Made by a program: the position numbers and the translations under genes. DNA of 32,604 nucleotides, taken from the NCBI GenBank assembly GCA_964552055.1, contig CAZKFL010000023.1, forward strand, positions 1 to 32,604, read 5' to 3'. Below, piece by piece: positions 24,034-32,604 of this stretch; the first letter of the stretch is position 1; every line of letters starts with the position of its first letter. The notes below the pieces were generated by a model that searched no databases, was not told the DNA's origin, and saw only the letters and a program-made list of their open reading frames with translations. The DNA is from VGMD01 sp964552055. GTDB lineage: Bacteria; Chlamydiota; Chlamydiia; Chlamydiales; 2-12-FULL-49-11.

Positions 24034-25542
24034 TTATGAGTATTTTGCGGTGAGATAGGCTATGTAAGGGTCTGCAGAGAATGGCGCGCCAGTTGCTTTT
24101 TCGATCAGAGCTTTTGGTGGGAATTGTCTGCCGTATTGATAAATATGGGTGTTTAGGTAATCCTTGATAAAGTGCAGGTTGCCAGAGGCGATTTTGGTTT
24201 CCCAATCGGGGTGGGTTTTTTTAAGGGCTTGGAATAGGGCTCCTGCGTATAGATTTCCGAGGGTGTATGAGGGAAAGTATCCGATGAGTCCCATTGACCA
24301 GTGGATGTCTTGGAGGCATCCTTGAGCATCATTTGGAGGTGTAATGCCAAGAAGTGAGTGCATTTGAGAGTTCCAAAGTTCAGGTAGATCTTTGGGTTTG
24401 TATGTGCCATCCAAAAGCCCTTTTTCAAGTTCATAGCGGAGGATGATATGTAGATTGTAAGTGATCTCATCAGAGAAGATGCGGATGAGTGTGGGTTTTA
24501 TGGAATTGACGTGGCTATAAAACTCATTTAGTGAAACGTTTTGTAGGCTTTCGGGAAAGGCTGCTTGAGCTTTTGGATAATAATTCTCCCAAAAAGGTCT
24601 TGAGTGGCCAATGCATGTTTCCCATATGCGAGATTGACTTTCGTGAACACCGTGTGAGGCTGCTTCTGCAAGGGGGGTTCCGAAATATTTGAGGGGGAGT
24701 CCTGCTTCATAAAGTCCATGTCCGCCTTCGTGCATGGTGGCAAAGAATGCGGGGAGAAAGTTTTTTTCATTATAATGAGTTGTGAGACGGATGTCATTTG
24801 GGTAGAGGGCTGAACAGAAAGGGTGCGCGGTCTCAGCAAGGTTTTGAATATTTTGAGCTAGACCCATTTTTAGGAGGATGTCTGCGCAGATTTTTTTTTG
24901 TTCAAATAGCGGGTAGTGTTTACTTTCTAAGTGACTATCACCATTTTTTTTCGCATTTTTTAAAAGGGTTGCAATTTGAGATTTTAGAGAAGAAAAGAGT
25001 GGGTCTAGTACGGTAACTGTTATTTCTGGTTCATAGATATCAAGAAGGGCGTTATACGGATGATCTCTAAATCCCAGTAATTCGGCTTTCTTCCGGGTAA
25101 GAGCAAATACTTTTTCTAAATGGGGGAGGAAGGTTTTAAAGGAATTGGTTTTTCTGGCTTCTTTCCAAGCATCAAGTGATAGAGTAGTTGCTTCGGTAAA
25201 TTTTTTAAGAAATGAGGTATTTAGTTTGGATGTATGTAGATAATCCCTTCTCATTTCACGCAAACAAGCTTTTTCTTCAAGCTTTAGATCAGGGTCAAGA
25301 ATAGTTCCTGTTTCGATATCGATTAATTGAGATAATAGCTTTACATACTTTTTGCTTGTAAGCTGCTTGTGGATGAGTTCGTGTAGAAGTTTATTTTGCT
25401 CTGTCTTGAGTTCAAGACCAAGGCTAGGCATATGCGTCTCTTGGTCCCATTCTACAAGCCTTAGTGTGGAGGAAAGAACTCCAGCAGTCCTAATCTGATT
25501 GCATAATTTTGTGAAAATTTTTTCGGATGTGGTTAGCGACAT
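24034..25542 (-). CDS. M32-family metallocarboxypeptidase (carboxypeptidase Taq type)
   Basis: 502 residues, the family length. It removes C-terminal residues from peptides using a metal ion in the cytoplasm. The M32 motifs are all visible in order: HPF (240-242), DIRLT (250-254), HEGGH (271-275) with E272 as catalytic base, HESQ (300-303) with E301 as third ligand, and GCLQDIHW near the C terminus. AGGAG lies five bases before the ATG. The first 53 bases overlap the end of the PAP2 gene on the same strand, so the two are probably co-transcribed. Likely role is peptide recycling. Confidence 0.95.
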   Translation of the reverse strand: MSLTTSEKIFTKLCNQIRTAGVLSSTLRLVEWDQETHMPSLGLELKTEQNKLLHELIHKQLTSKKYVKLLSQLIDIETGTILDPDLKLEEKACLREMRRDYLHTSKLNTSFLKKFTEATTLSLDAWKEARKTNSFKTFLPHLEKVFALTRKKAELLGFRDHPYNALLDIYEPEITVTVLDPLFSSLKSQIATLLKNAKKNGDSHLESKHYPLFEQKKICADILLKMGLAQNIQNLAETAHPFCSALYPNDIRLTTHYNEKNFLPAFFATMHEGGHGLYEAGLPLKYFGTPLAEAASHGVHESQSRIWETCIGHSRPFWENYYPKAQAAFPESLQNVSLNEFYSHVNSIKPTLIRIFSDEITYNLHIILRYELEKGLLDGTYKPKDLPELWNSQMHSLLGITPPNDAQGCLQDIHWSMGLIGYFPSYTLGNLYAGALFQALKKTHPDWETKIASGNLHFIKDYLNTHIYQYGRQFPPKALIEKATGAPFSADPYIAYLTAKYS

Positions 25543-26227
25543 AAATGCTCCTCAAAATTTTGTGAAGAAGTGTTTTGTAAAGAGGTGTGTAGAAAAACCA
25601 AGCTACATTAAATAGTGCTAAGGGCAAACTGCCTAAAATTAGATCACTTGTCCAGTGCGCGCCCACAAGAAGTCTTGGTAGAGCAAACGGAATTGATGCA
25701 ATTATAGCAAGAGCGCCAACTTTTCTCCCCATGAGATAGTAGGTTGAAAGGATGAACATAAATATTGTGGATCCGTGATCGGATGGATAGGAATTGGATG
25801 AATGAATTTTTACTTTTATCCAGTTGATCGCTTCAGCTAGGTTAAAAAGATCGGGAAGTATGCCAGTTGGGCTTTGTGATTTAAAATGTAATTGTCTTGT
25901 TATGTATCTATTAAAAAGAAAATAACAAAAAAAACTAAGCCCGACAACTAATGCAGTTGTGATAGTTCTTTCTAGCCATTTTTCTTTTTTCCCAAGACAA
26001 ATATACGGGATAATAAAAAGAGCCATCAATATGTCATACATCCAATTACCCAACTTAGAGTTAAGAAGGGCGCAAGGGTTTTGTAAGGAAGGATGTAGCC
26101 TTATGATATCGTTAAAAAAATAGGCAAGAGAGATGTCAAGTTCATGTATAAAAGAAGTTTTTCGTAAAAGAAAGGCTAGAGGAATTAATAAAAAAGCGAA
26201 GAAAACTAAGGGTCTTATTTTTTGCAT
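25490..26227 (-). CDS. PAP2-family lipid phosphatase
   Basis: 245 residues from the ATG at 26227, with about six membrane segments. The PAP2 motifs are SNSYPSDH (PSDH 148-151) and RLLVGAHWTSD (R185, H191, D195); the first motif is loosely present around RQLHFKSQSP. Members remove phosphate from lipid A, phosphatidylglycerol phosphate or undecaprenyl diphosphate. The start overlaps the last 13 bases of lptG, and no ribosome site is seen, so coupling is likely. Longer in-frame starts up to 26446 would run through lptG and lack family sequence. Its place after lptF-lptG suggests a lipid A substrate, as for LpxE (inference). Confidence 0.87.
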   Translation of the reverse strand: MQKIRPLVFFAFLLIPLAFLLRKTSFIHELDISLAYFFNDIIRLHPSLQNPCALLNSKLGNWMYDILMALFIIPYICLGKKEKWLERTITTALVVGLSFFCYFLFNRYITRQLHFKSQSPTGILPDLFNLAEAINWIKVKIHSSNSYPSDHGSTIFMFILSTYYLMGRKVGALAIIASIPFALPRLLVGAHWTSDLILGSLPLALFNVAWFFYTPLYKTLLHKILRSIYVANHIRKNFHKIMQSD

Positions 26228-27237
26228 AATCTGTAAGTAAATGTTGTCCCTATACCAATTGGAATCAGGAGCATGGTTAACCAAGGAGAAATAAAATAGC
26301 TCTCTCCTAGAATTGTAAAAGTTTTCATCATTGAATAAAAGAGAAGATAACAGAAAATTCCAATAAGAAAGGAGAAATACGTATTTTGAATTTTGCCGGG
26401 AAGTAGAAATGCGAGTATCCCAAGTAGTGCAAAAAGTGGAAACCAAGGGTTAATGATTTTGTAAAGAAGGCAGGTAATAAATTTGGCCCTGTCTTGTGAA
26501 ATGATTAGGGAGTCATCTCTTAATAAGGAAAAAATCCTTGAGAGGGGTGATTTTTCAGGAGCAGACAAGGGCTCTATATTGTTATCGAGTGAAAAAGGAA
26601 GGGAGTAGCTTGGAAAAGATTCTGATTTTTCGAATCTTCCTAATGGATTTTTGCTTAGCTTATCCACAAAGTGTCCAACGTATTGATTTTCTGAGCGCAC
26701 AATATTCTTACAGTGCCAAATTTCGTTTTGAGAAATAATCCAATAGAGATCATGTATCTCCTTATCATATTCCTGATAGATAATTTTCGTATGATCTGGG
26801 AGTTGCTTTATTAAAAAAGGAGGGGCTTCTGTCGATTTTCTTTTATGGAGGGCATGAATTTTCCAGATATGTGCATTAGGGATTCCTACTTCATAATTCC
26901 AGTAGGAAAATGTAGCAAGTAAAGTAGCTGTTAAAAGAAAAGGGAGTGAAATTCGGAGTGTTGAAATTCCATTTGCCTGGAGTGCTGTAAGTTCACCATG
27001 GCTCTTAAGTGATTGGATTGTTTGTATTGCGGCTAAAAGGAAGCTAAATGTTATAAAAAAATCGGATTTAGAAAGTGAGAGGCTCAAGAAATGAAGGAAG
27101 AGCTTGGAAATATTGGGAGTTGAGGAAAGCGTTATAAATTCCAGAAAAAAGTAGCTGCATAGAAGAGAAGTATGGATCAGAATAAATAATAGGAACAGTT
27201 TGCGAAAGATCAATGAAAAGTAGAGGGGAATTCTCAT
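26215..27237 (-). CDS. lptG: LPS export permease LptG-like (YjgP/YjgQ family)
   Basis: 340 residues, slightly shorter than the usual 350-360. Membrane segments are near the N terminus (three) and the C terminus (three), with a periplasmic beta-jellyroll region between. The family signature is SHGELTALQANGISTLRI after the second segment. LptF and LptG form the membrane part of the LptB2FG transporter that extracts LPS from the inner membrane. GAGGGA lies seven bases before the ATG, inside lptF, and the ATG overlaps the lptF stop (ATGA). It is called LptG because it is the second gene of the pair; the two paralogues are hard to tell apart by eye. Confidence 0.87.
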   Translation of the reverse strand: MRIPLYFSLIFRKLFLLFILIHTSLLCSYFFLEFITLSSTPNISKLFLHFLSLSLSKSDFFITFSFLLAAIQTIQSLKSHGELTALQANGISTLRISLPFLLTATLLATFSYWNYEVGIPNAHIWKIHALHKRKSTEAPPFLIKQLPDHTKIIYQEYDKEIHDLYWIISQNEIWHCKNIVRSENQYVGHFVDKLSKNPLGRFEKSESFPSYSLPFSLDNNIEPLSAPEKSPLSRIFSLLRDDSLIISQDRAKFITCLLYKIINPWFPLFALLGILAFLLPGKIQNTYFSFLIGIFCYLLFYSMMKTFTILGESYFISPWLTMLLIPIGIGTTFTYRLCKK

Positions 27238-28313
27238 AATTTTCCCTCTATCAGTTTTTTTTGCCTTCTGAGTGAAAAAAGAACAATTAGTGTATGCGGG
27301 GCTAAAGTATAAAAAAGAGCAAGAGTAAGTGGAAGTGAAGAGTTTTTCAGTGCAAAAAGGGTAGCGAAATAGCCAAACATTAATAGGAAGAGAAAAATAA
27401 GGCCCTTTTTAGAGTCTCTTCTTGGGTTATAAAGTCCAGCGCTTAGGCCGAGCAGAGTCAGGCTAAATGGCGCAATAATTTTTGAGATTCTTTGAAAAAA
27501 CTCTGCTCTCGCAGATGGACGCGAGCTCGCTAGAAGTCCTTGTGGACTTAGCACGTCTTTATCTCTTACCTTAGAAGATTTATTTAAAGTAGAGGTGAAA
27601 AACGATTCAAAAGTTGTTGTTTCTAATTGGTTGTCAATAATTAAGTGGTCATATGATTCACTATTAGAGGCTATATGAGAGATGAGAGAAACGTTTTTCC
27701 CTTTTAATTCTTTATTTGTGTAATTCAAATTTTCAGCTAATAACAAAGATATTTTTTTTTCATTTTCACTTAGAAAGGCAATTAATACATTTTTTGATTC
27801 CGATCCGGCATCATTTAGGTTCATCTCAGTATAGACGCTTTTTAATTGGGGGAGCTCATTTTTGCGTAGGAGAACTAGAGGATTAATTGTTTGAGATTCA
27901 AGATAGATCTTGTTTATAAGCAACTTTGAATAGGGGACAAATTCGGAAATCAGGAAAACATTCATAAGTAGTAAGAATGCCCCTACAAAATAAAGAGGGG
28001 AGAATATTTTGGATAAAGCTAGTCCGCTTGCGCGAAGAGAAGTGATTTCGCCGGAAGAATTTAATTTATAGGATGTTAGTAATGAAGATAAGAAAGTACA
28101 TATCCCGAGAACATGGGGGAGTGAAATGCCTAACATGCATAATGTTAAAATAATTGCTTGCTTGTAAGTTGCTCCGGATACAATAAGTAGAGTAAGTTTT
28201 TGCTGCTTGAGGATGAAGCTTAGTCCAAAAAAGGTTAAGAGAGATAAAGAGAAGATTTTTAGGTAGGTTTTTGTGATGTAGTGCCATATAATAGGCATAG
28301 ATGTAGGTTCCAT
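27234..28313 (-). CDS. lptF: LPS export permease LptF-like (YjgP/YjgQ family)
   Basis: 359 residues. It shows the same plan as its neighbour: N-terminal membrane helices (about 15-35, 50-75, 100-122), the signature SSGEITSLRASGLALSKIF, a periplasmic domain of about 150 residues, and three C-terminal helices. It works with LptG and LptB in LPS transport to the outer membrane. The ATG at 28313 is used; a second ATG at 28298 has a weak GGA upstream and is also possible. Only 21 bases separate the first ATG from the divergent tilS start, so the promoters must lie inside the opposite genes or the later start is used. Confidence 0.87.
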   Translation of the reverse strand: MEPTSMPIIWHYITKTYLKIFSLSLLTFFGLSFILKQQKLTLLIVSGATYKQAIILTLCMLGISLPHVLGICTFLSSLLTSYKLNSSGEITSLRASGLALSKIFSPLYFVGAFLLLMNVFLISEFVPYSKLLINKIYLESQTINPLVLLRKNELPQLKSVYTEMNLNDAGSESKNVLIAFLSENEKKISLLLAENLNYTNKELKGKNVSLISHIASNSESYDHLIIDNQLETTTFESFFTSTLNKSSKVRDKDVLSPQGLLASSRPSARAEFFQRISKIIAPFSLTLLGLSAGLYNPRRDSKKGLIFLFLLMFGYFATLFALKNSSLPLTLALFYTLAPHTLIVLFSLRRQKKLIEGKL

Positions 28314-28334
28314 TTGAATGATTCAGTATAACCA

Positions 28335-29600
28335 ATGATAGAGAAGATGCTCGAAAAAACAAAACATTATTTAGAGAAAACGTTACTTCCCAGTGAGAAA
28401 TATTTGCTGGCGCTTTCTGGTGGGCCGGATTCAATGGCACTTTTTGATCTTCTTTTAAAGGGAGGTTGGAATTTTGAAGTTTGTCATGTGGATCATGGAT
28501 GGCGAAAGGAAAGTAAGGATGAGGCCTCTCAATTAAGAGGAATTGCTGATAAAAATGGCATTCAATTCCATTTCCATGTAATTGATTCTAAGAATTTAGA
28601 GGCGGGAAATTTAGAAGATGCCTGTCGAAATGAAAGGCTCCGTTTCTTTTATGAAACCTATGTTAAAGGAAACTTTAATGCTTTATTTTTAGGTCATCAG
28701 GCAGATGATCAAGTTGAAACAATCTTAAAAAGGGTATTTGAAGGTAGCTCACTTACCAATATACCCGCTATGAAGCAGGATTCTCTTTTTAAAGGAATGC
28801 GAGTATTAAGACCCTTATTGGATGTTTTTAAAGATGAGATTCTTAAGTATTTAGAAATTAATCAAATATGCTTTTTTAATGATTCTACAAATACGGATAA
28901 CAAGTTTCTCAGGGCTCGGATGCGACTTGAAATGCTTCCCTTTCTTGAGGAATCATTTGGAAAGAGGATAAAAGAAAATATTCTTTTGCTCGGAAAAAGG
29001 GTGGATGATTGTATGCAATATGTTGGCATGCAAGTTCATCATACAATTTCTCACGTGAAAACGGGCCCCCTTGGAAATTATATTCCCACTTCGCTTCTAC
29101 TGGACCCTACTCAGGGTGAGTCTGTTATCAGAGAAATGTTAAGGGAGCGGAAAATTTGCGTTACAAGAGGTGAAATGGAGAGGCTTCTTAACTTTATCAA
29201 GTTAGGAGGTAATCTAAAGAAAATTGTAAAAGGTGATTGGACTCTTGTCGTTGAAAGGGATCATTTTTTTATTTTGAGAGAGAGACAGTCGCCTTTGTTT
29301 TCAATAACCCCACTTACTTCTTATAGACCGCCTGATGATTGGAAAGGAATTTGGAGCGGAACTTCTGCTATTTTTCTTCCCTCTGTTGATTGCAAGTTAG
29401 GGCCTCCCAAGTTGACCGCTAAGTTACGAAATGGGATACTATTAAAAGAATGGTATCGAATGCATAGGGTGCCAGCCTTTTTAAGGTTACAAGTCCCTGT
29501 CATTTGGGATGGTGACTGGATAGTTTCAGAGTGTTTAACAGGAAGAAGTTGTGAGCAAAATAAGGCAGTATATGCAAATCATCTTTTGACCTTAAAATAG
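28335..29600 (+). CDS. tilS: tRNA(Ile)-lysidine synthase
   Basis: 421 residues, usual length. It attaches lysine to C34 of the tRNA-Ile with anticodon CAU, so that it reads AUA; this is essential. The PP-loop ATP motif SGGPDS is at 28-33 and the family block LGHQADDQVETILKR is near 120-130, followed by the RPLLDVFKDEI and NDSTNTDNKFLRARMR stretches. The C-terminal TilS substrate-binding domain includes KLRNGILLKEWYRMHRVPAFLR and ends with WIVSE. No ribosome site precedes the ATG. It lies before ftsH, as in Chlamydia (mesJ-ftsH). Confidence 0.95.
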   Translation: MIEKMLEKTKHYLEKTLLPSEKYLLALSGGPDSMALFDLLLKGGWNFEVCHVDHGWRKESKDEASQLRGIADKNGIQFHFHVIDSKNLEAGNLEDACRNERLRFFYETYVKGNFNALFLGHQADDQVETILKRVFEGSSLTNIPAMKQDSLFKGMRVLRPLLDVFKDEILKYLEINQICFFNDSTNTDNKFLRARMRLEMLPFLEESFGKRIKENILLLGKRVDDCMQYVGMQVHHTISHVKTGPLGNYIPTSLLLDPTQGESVIREMLRERKICVTRGEMERLLNFIKLGGNLKKIVKGDWTLVVERDHFFILRERQSPLFSITPLTSYRPPDDWKGIWSGTSAIFLPSVDCKLGPPKLTAKLRNGILLKEWYRMHRVPAFLRLQVPVIWDGDWIVSECLTGRSCEQNKAVYANHLLTLK

Positions 29601-29670
29601 GAATTGCTTAACATAGTGTGCTGATTACCTTGTTAAAAGTATTTAGTTGTTTTTCAAATCAATAAAGTGT

Positions 29671-29686
29671 AATTAATATATTAATT
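29671..29686. promoter_or_regulatory. Perfect 16-base palindrome in the ftsH leader
   Basis: AATTAATA followed directly by TATTAATT, about 40 bases before the ftsH ATG. Two further ATTAATT copies (29703-29709 and 29718-29724) lie between it and the ATG. It could be an operator or just AT-rich promoter DNA. Confidence 0.3.
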
Positions 29687-29725
29687 GCGCGTTAACAATA
29701 ACATTAATTATATAAGATATTAATT

Positions 29726-32470
29726 ATGAAAAAAGATGATGATATGAAGCCAGACAATAAAAAAGGTTTTCCTGGAGTATTTCTATTCCTTGTAATCGGC
29801 CTGATTGCGATTTTGATTTTTCAAAACCTTTCCGATACGAAAGGTGCTGAAGTTTCTTTCAGTCACCAGGTGGAACATCTTGTTAATTTAGATCTTATAG
29901 ATTCAAAAGAAAGCAGAAAAATTGCGTTAAATGACAATTTGGTAACATTTTCAGGCACTTTTCGAGAAAATATAACAGATTCAGCAAAAGAGAGATACAG
30001 ATACCTAAGTCTCCTAAATCAAAATCATGATTTATTTACGCAACAATCAAATCTGCTGGAAGAGTTGAAAACTCTTCAAAATCAAGTGTTTGAATCAGCT
30101 GTTTATTTTCTTGGTATTTCCGGTGTTAAAATCCCTGAAGGGGGATTTGTTGTGGTTTCAAAGAGCTTTGACAGTACAGATCGTTTCAATTCAGTTGTAG
30201 TTAAAGAGGCGCCTATTCATTCAGGCATCGTTACGTTTAATAAGGTTAAGGCTTTTTTTGATGCAGCCACAAAGGATAAAAGCAGCGCAAATTTAGCGTT
30301 GCTCGGCAAAGGGCTTCAAGGCTTTTTAGAAGAAATCAGATCTCCTAAGCTTGGTATTGGAAATGAGGCAATGAAAAGAAATCTTAGAGAAATTGAGATT
30401 TCCGTAGAAAAAGCATTATCTGATCCAGCCGTAACACTTGCAATGCAGTATGAAGTTTTTCAAAAAGGTGTAAACAATCTTGAAGTTATTATAGCTGAAT
30501 TAGTAACGCTGCATGAAAATGCAAGGTTATATGATCTGAGATCAACAAGAAATTACCTTGAATACTTAGCACTTTTCGAAAAGGTTAGTCTGGATTTAAC
30601 CAAAAACCGTATGCAGCTTGATAAAGCGCGCTTGAAAGTCACTTCAGCTATTTGGTTTTTCCATAATCAAGAAGTGTCAACAAAGTCTTTAGAGAAAATT
30701 AATCCGGATGAATTTCAACGTTGGTATTCACAAGCTGACAGAGAATGGCAAGCATTTCCTGAGAATAAGGGTCTTGCATTTAAGGCTCCTGATCAACCAA
30801 GATCTCCCGTTTTAGAAAAAACATTTAAAAGTGAAGAGCCACCTGCGAATTATTTAAATTACCTATTTACTTTCTTGCCGATTATTTTAGTTGGTCTACT
30901 CCTTTACTTTGTATTTTCAAGGCAGATGAAGGGCGTTGGTTCCGGAGCAATGAATTTTGGAAAATCTCCAGCTAAGCTTTTGAATAAGAACAGTCAAAAA
31001 GTTACATTTGATGATGTAGCAGGTATTGATGAAGCAAAAGAAGAGTTAGAAGAGATTGTTGACTTCTTAAAACAGCCTGGAAAATATACAAAACTTGGCG
31101 CGAAAATTCCAAAGGGAGTTCTTTTAATTGGTCCTCCTGGTACAGGAAAAACCTTAATTGCTAAGGCAGTTTCAGGAGAAGCTGGTGTCCCGTTTTTTTC
31201 TATGTCAGGTTCTGACTTTGTCGAAATGTTTGTTGGCGTCGGTGCATCTCGAGTAAGAGACCTTTTTGATCAGGCCCGTAAAAGTGCTCCTTGCATCATT
31301 TTTATTGATGAAATTGATGCCGTTGGTCGCCATAGAGGTTCTGGTGTTGGTGGTGGACATGATGAACGTGAGCAAACACTCAATCAACTTCTTGTTGAAG
31401 TTGATGGTATGGAGTCATCTGAAGGTGTAATCATGATTGCTGCAACCAATAGACCTGACGTACTTGATAAAGCTCTACTAAGACCGGGCCGTTTTGATCG
31501 AAGTGTTTATGTGAGTCTTCCTGACTATACAGGTCGTCTTGCTATATTAAAAGTTCATGTAAAAAACGTAAAAATTGCGGATAACGTTAATCTTAAGGTT
31601 CTTGCAAAAAGAACAGCTGGCCTTGCTGGTGCTGACATAGCGAATCTTGTAAATGAAGCAGCACTTTATGCTGCAAAGAAAAATCGAGTAGCTGTAACGC
31701 AAGAGGATTTAACTTACGCGCAAGAAAAAGTGATTTTTGGTAAAGAGAGACGTAGTTTTGAGATGGAAGAGAAAGATCTTATTACTACAGCATGGCATGA
31801 AGCAGGGCATGCTCTCATATCGCTTATACTAAATACGGCAGATGCAGTTTCTAAAGTAACTATTATTCCTAGAGGAAAAAGTTTAGGCGCAACCCATTTT
31901 GAAATGGCTAAACAACGTGTTGGCTATCAAAAGAAAGAACTTTTAGACCAGCTTGTTGTCTTAATGGGGGGACGAGTTGCCGAAGAGATCTCTAATCATG
32001 ACGCTTCTAGCGGCGCTCAAATGGATATAAAGCAAGCTACCAATATTGCTCGCTCTATGGTGTGTGAATGGGGTATGTCAGAAAAAGTAGGTATGATTAG
32101 CTTTACTGATGGCGGAGATGGCAATTTAATTTCTGGTTTTCATGAAAAAGGGTATTCAGAAGCGACAGCTAAGCTTATCGATGGTGAAATTAAGAAATTC
32201 CTAGATAACGCTTATGCAAAAGCTCATGAAATTCTTAAAGAAAATTTTGATAAACTAAAATTCATATCAGATATGCTTCTTGAGTTTGAAACACTTGAAA
32301 AAGAAGATCTTGATCATATTATGACGGGAACATTTGATCTTAAAGAGAAGCAGGCTCAAATCGAAGCATTCGAAAATGTAAGCAAAAAATCTCCTCCACC
32401 CTTGCCACAGGAGATTGTAAAAAGGTCTAAAAAAAAACCGTTCACTGACCAGTCTCCCGAACCTATTTAA
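29726..32470 (+). CDS. ftsH: ATP-dependent zinc metalloprotease FtsH, chlamydial long form
   Basis: 914 residues, against about 640 in most bacteria. Membrane helices lie at about 15-33 and 377-397. The stretch between them, about 340 residues, is far larger than the usual extracytoplasmic domain. The AAA domain has Walker A GPPGTGKT (469-476), pore loop MFVGVGA (501-507), Walker B IIFIDEID (524-531) and arginine fingers in RPGRFDR (586-592). The protease has HEAGH (691-695) and D767 as third zinc ligand. It degrades membrane proteins and unstable cytoplasmic proteins. No ribosome site precedes the ATG; an in-frame ATG six codons on is possible. A proline-rich basic tail ends the protein. Confidence 0.97.
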   Translation: MKKDDDMKPDNKKGFPGVFLFLVIGLIAILIFQNLSDTKGAEVSFSHQVEHLVNLDLIDSKESRKIALNDNLVTFSGTFRENITDSAKERYRYLSLLNQNHDLFTQQSNLLEELKTLQNQVFESAVYFLGISGVKIPEGGFVVVSKSFDSTDRFNSVVVKEAPIHSGIVTFNKVKAFFDAATKDKSSANLALLGKGLQGFLEEIRSPKLGIGNEAMKRNLREIEISVEKALSDPAVTLAMQYEVFQKGVNNLEVIIAELVTLHENARLYDLRSTRNYLEYLALFEKVSLDLTKNRMQLDKARLKVTSAIWFFHNQEVSTKSLEKINPDEFQRWYSQADREWQAFPENKGLAFKAPDQPRSPVLEKTFKSEEPPANYLNYLFTFLPIILVGLLLYFVFSRQMKGVGSGAMNFGKSPAKLLNKNSQKVTFDDVAGIDEAKEELEEIVDFLKQPGKYTKLGAKIPKGVLLIGPPGTGKTLIAKAVSGEAGVPFFSMSGSDFVEMFVGVGASRVRDLFDQARKSAPCIIFIDEIDAVGRHRGSGVGGGHDEREQTLNQLLVEVDGMESSEGVIMIAATNRPDVLDKALLRPGRFDRSVYVSLPDYTGRLAILKVHVKNVKIADNVNLKVLAKRTAGLAGADIANLVNEAALYAAKKNRVAVTQEDLTYAQEKVIFGKERRSFEMEEKDLITTAWHEAGHALISLILNTADAVSKVTIIPRGKSLGATHFEMAKQRVGYQKKELLDQLVVLMGGRVAEEISNHDASSGAQMDIKQATNIARSMVCEWGMSEKVGMISFTDGGDGNLISGFHEKGYSEATAKLIDGEIKKFLDNAYAKAHEILKENFDKLKFISDMLLEFETLEKEDLDHIMTGTFDLKEKQAQIEAFENVSKKSPPPLPQEIVKRSKKKPFTDQSPEPI

Positions 32471-32530
32471 GAGCCTGTCCTAAAACCTTCAACAGAACAT
32501 CAAAAAAAATTTAATTTTCTTATATTATTT

Positions 32531-32572
32531 TCTTCTTTGCGCTCCTTTGCGTCTTTGCGCCTTTGCGTGAAT
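32531..32572 (-). repeat. ATTCAC-(CGCARAG)4 repeat copy downstream of ftsH
   Basis: Read on the minus strand it begins ATTCAC and has four CGCAAAG units spaced eight, eight and ten bases. The plan is the same as in each arm of the palindrome at 21804-21934, with A for G in the units. It lies about 60 bases after the ftsH stop. Confidence 0.8.
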
Positions 32573-32604
32573 TTATTTTAAAAGACTGATATCCAAAACA
32601 TATT

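Noticed and set aside
26228..26446. N-terminal extension of the PAP2 protein by 73 residues
   Set aside because: This part lies within lptG in another frame, has no PAP2-like sequence, and the ATG at 26227 begins with a natural membrane helix.

Overview
The window looks like chromosome of an environmental chlamydia, that is, a member of the Chlamydiales outside the family Chlamydiaceae. The coding content is AT-rich and dense. Several gene pairs are typical of chlamydiae: tilS next to ftsH, lptF/lptG beside them, phnP-like next to hflX, and rplM-rpsI. FtsH is a 914-residue protein with a very large N-terminal extracytoplasmic domain, and there is a CHLPS/SidB-type hydrolase. A citrate synthase gene is coupled to malate dehydrogenase. 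Chlamydiaceae lack citrate synthase, whereas amoeba-associated chlamydiae keep it. The genus cannot be fixed from sequence reading alone.

Layout. 1-34: 3' end of a tRNA. 16-1703: an alpha/beta hydrolase (-) and a small membrane-anchored protein (+). 1787-5031 (-): a tight unit of thioesterase, YhhQ-type queuosine-precursor transporter, Tgt and an EamA transporter; yhhQ and tgt overlap by ATGA, which points to queuine salvage. 5109-7198 (+): mdh-gltA, also overlapping by ATGA. 7259-9292 (-): two lineage-specific proteins with Ser/Pro-rich N termini, one carrying a pure Gly-Ala repeat and a near-consensus promoter. 9441-13885 (+): five-gene operon of a membrane protein, a MnmC-like FAD oxidoreductase, a PhnP-like MBL hydrolase, HflX and RadC. 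14070-15080 (-): MarC and a small membrane protein whose second half lies in the -1 frame after a T9 run. 15141-20457 (+): an orphan protein with a GH95-like C-terminal domain, glgB and ligA. 20438-21751 (-): miaB. 21804-21934: a long imperfect palindrome. 22038-22893 (+): rplM-rpsI with a promoter and a strong terminator. 22968-28313 (-): a membrane protein with a possible U-box-like domain, an M32 carboxypeptidase, a PAP2 phosphatase, lptG and lptF. 28335-32470 (+): tilS and ftsH.

Several genes meet on tRNA modification (tgt/yhhQ, miaB, tilS, possibly the MnmC-like oxidase). Others concern the envelope (lptFG plus PAP2, ftsH, marC), carbon metabolism (mdh, gltA, glgB) and DNA maintenance (ligA, radC). 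The least explained parts are the Gly-Ala repeat protein and its neighbour, the U-box-like membrane protein, the T9 frameshift gene, the GH95-like orphan, and a small dispersed repeat family (ATTCAC followed by four CGCARAG units) found at three places. No intergenic stretch exceeds 300 bases.
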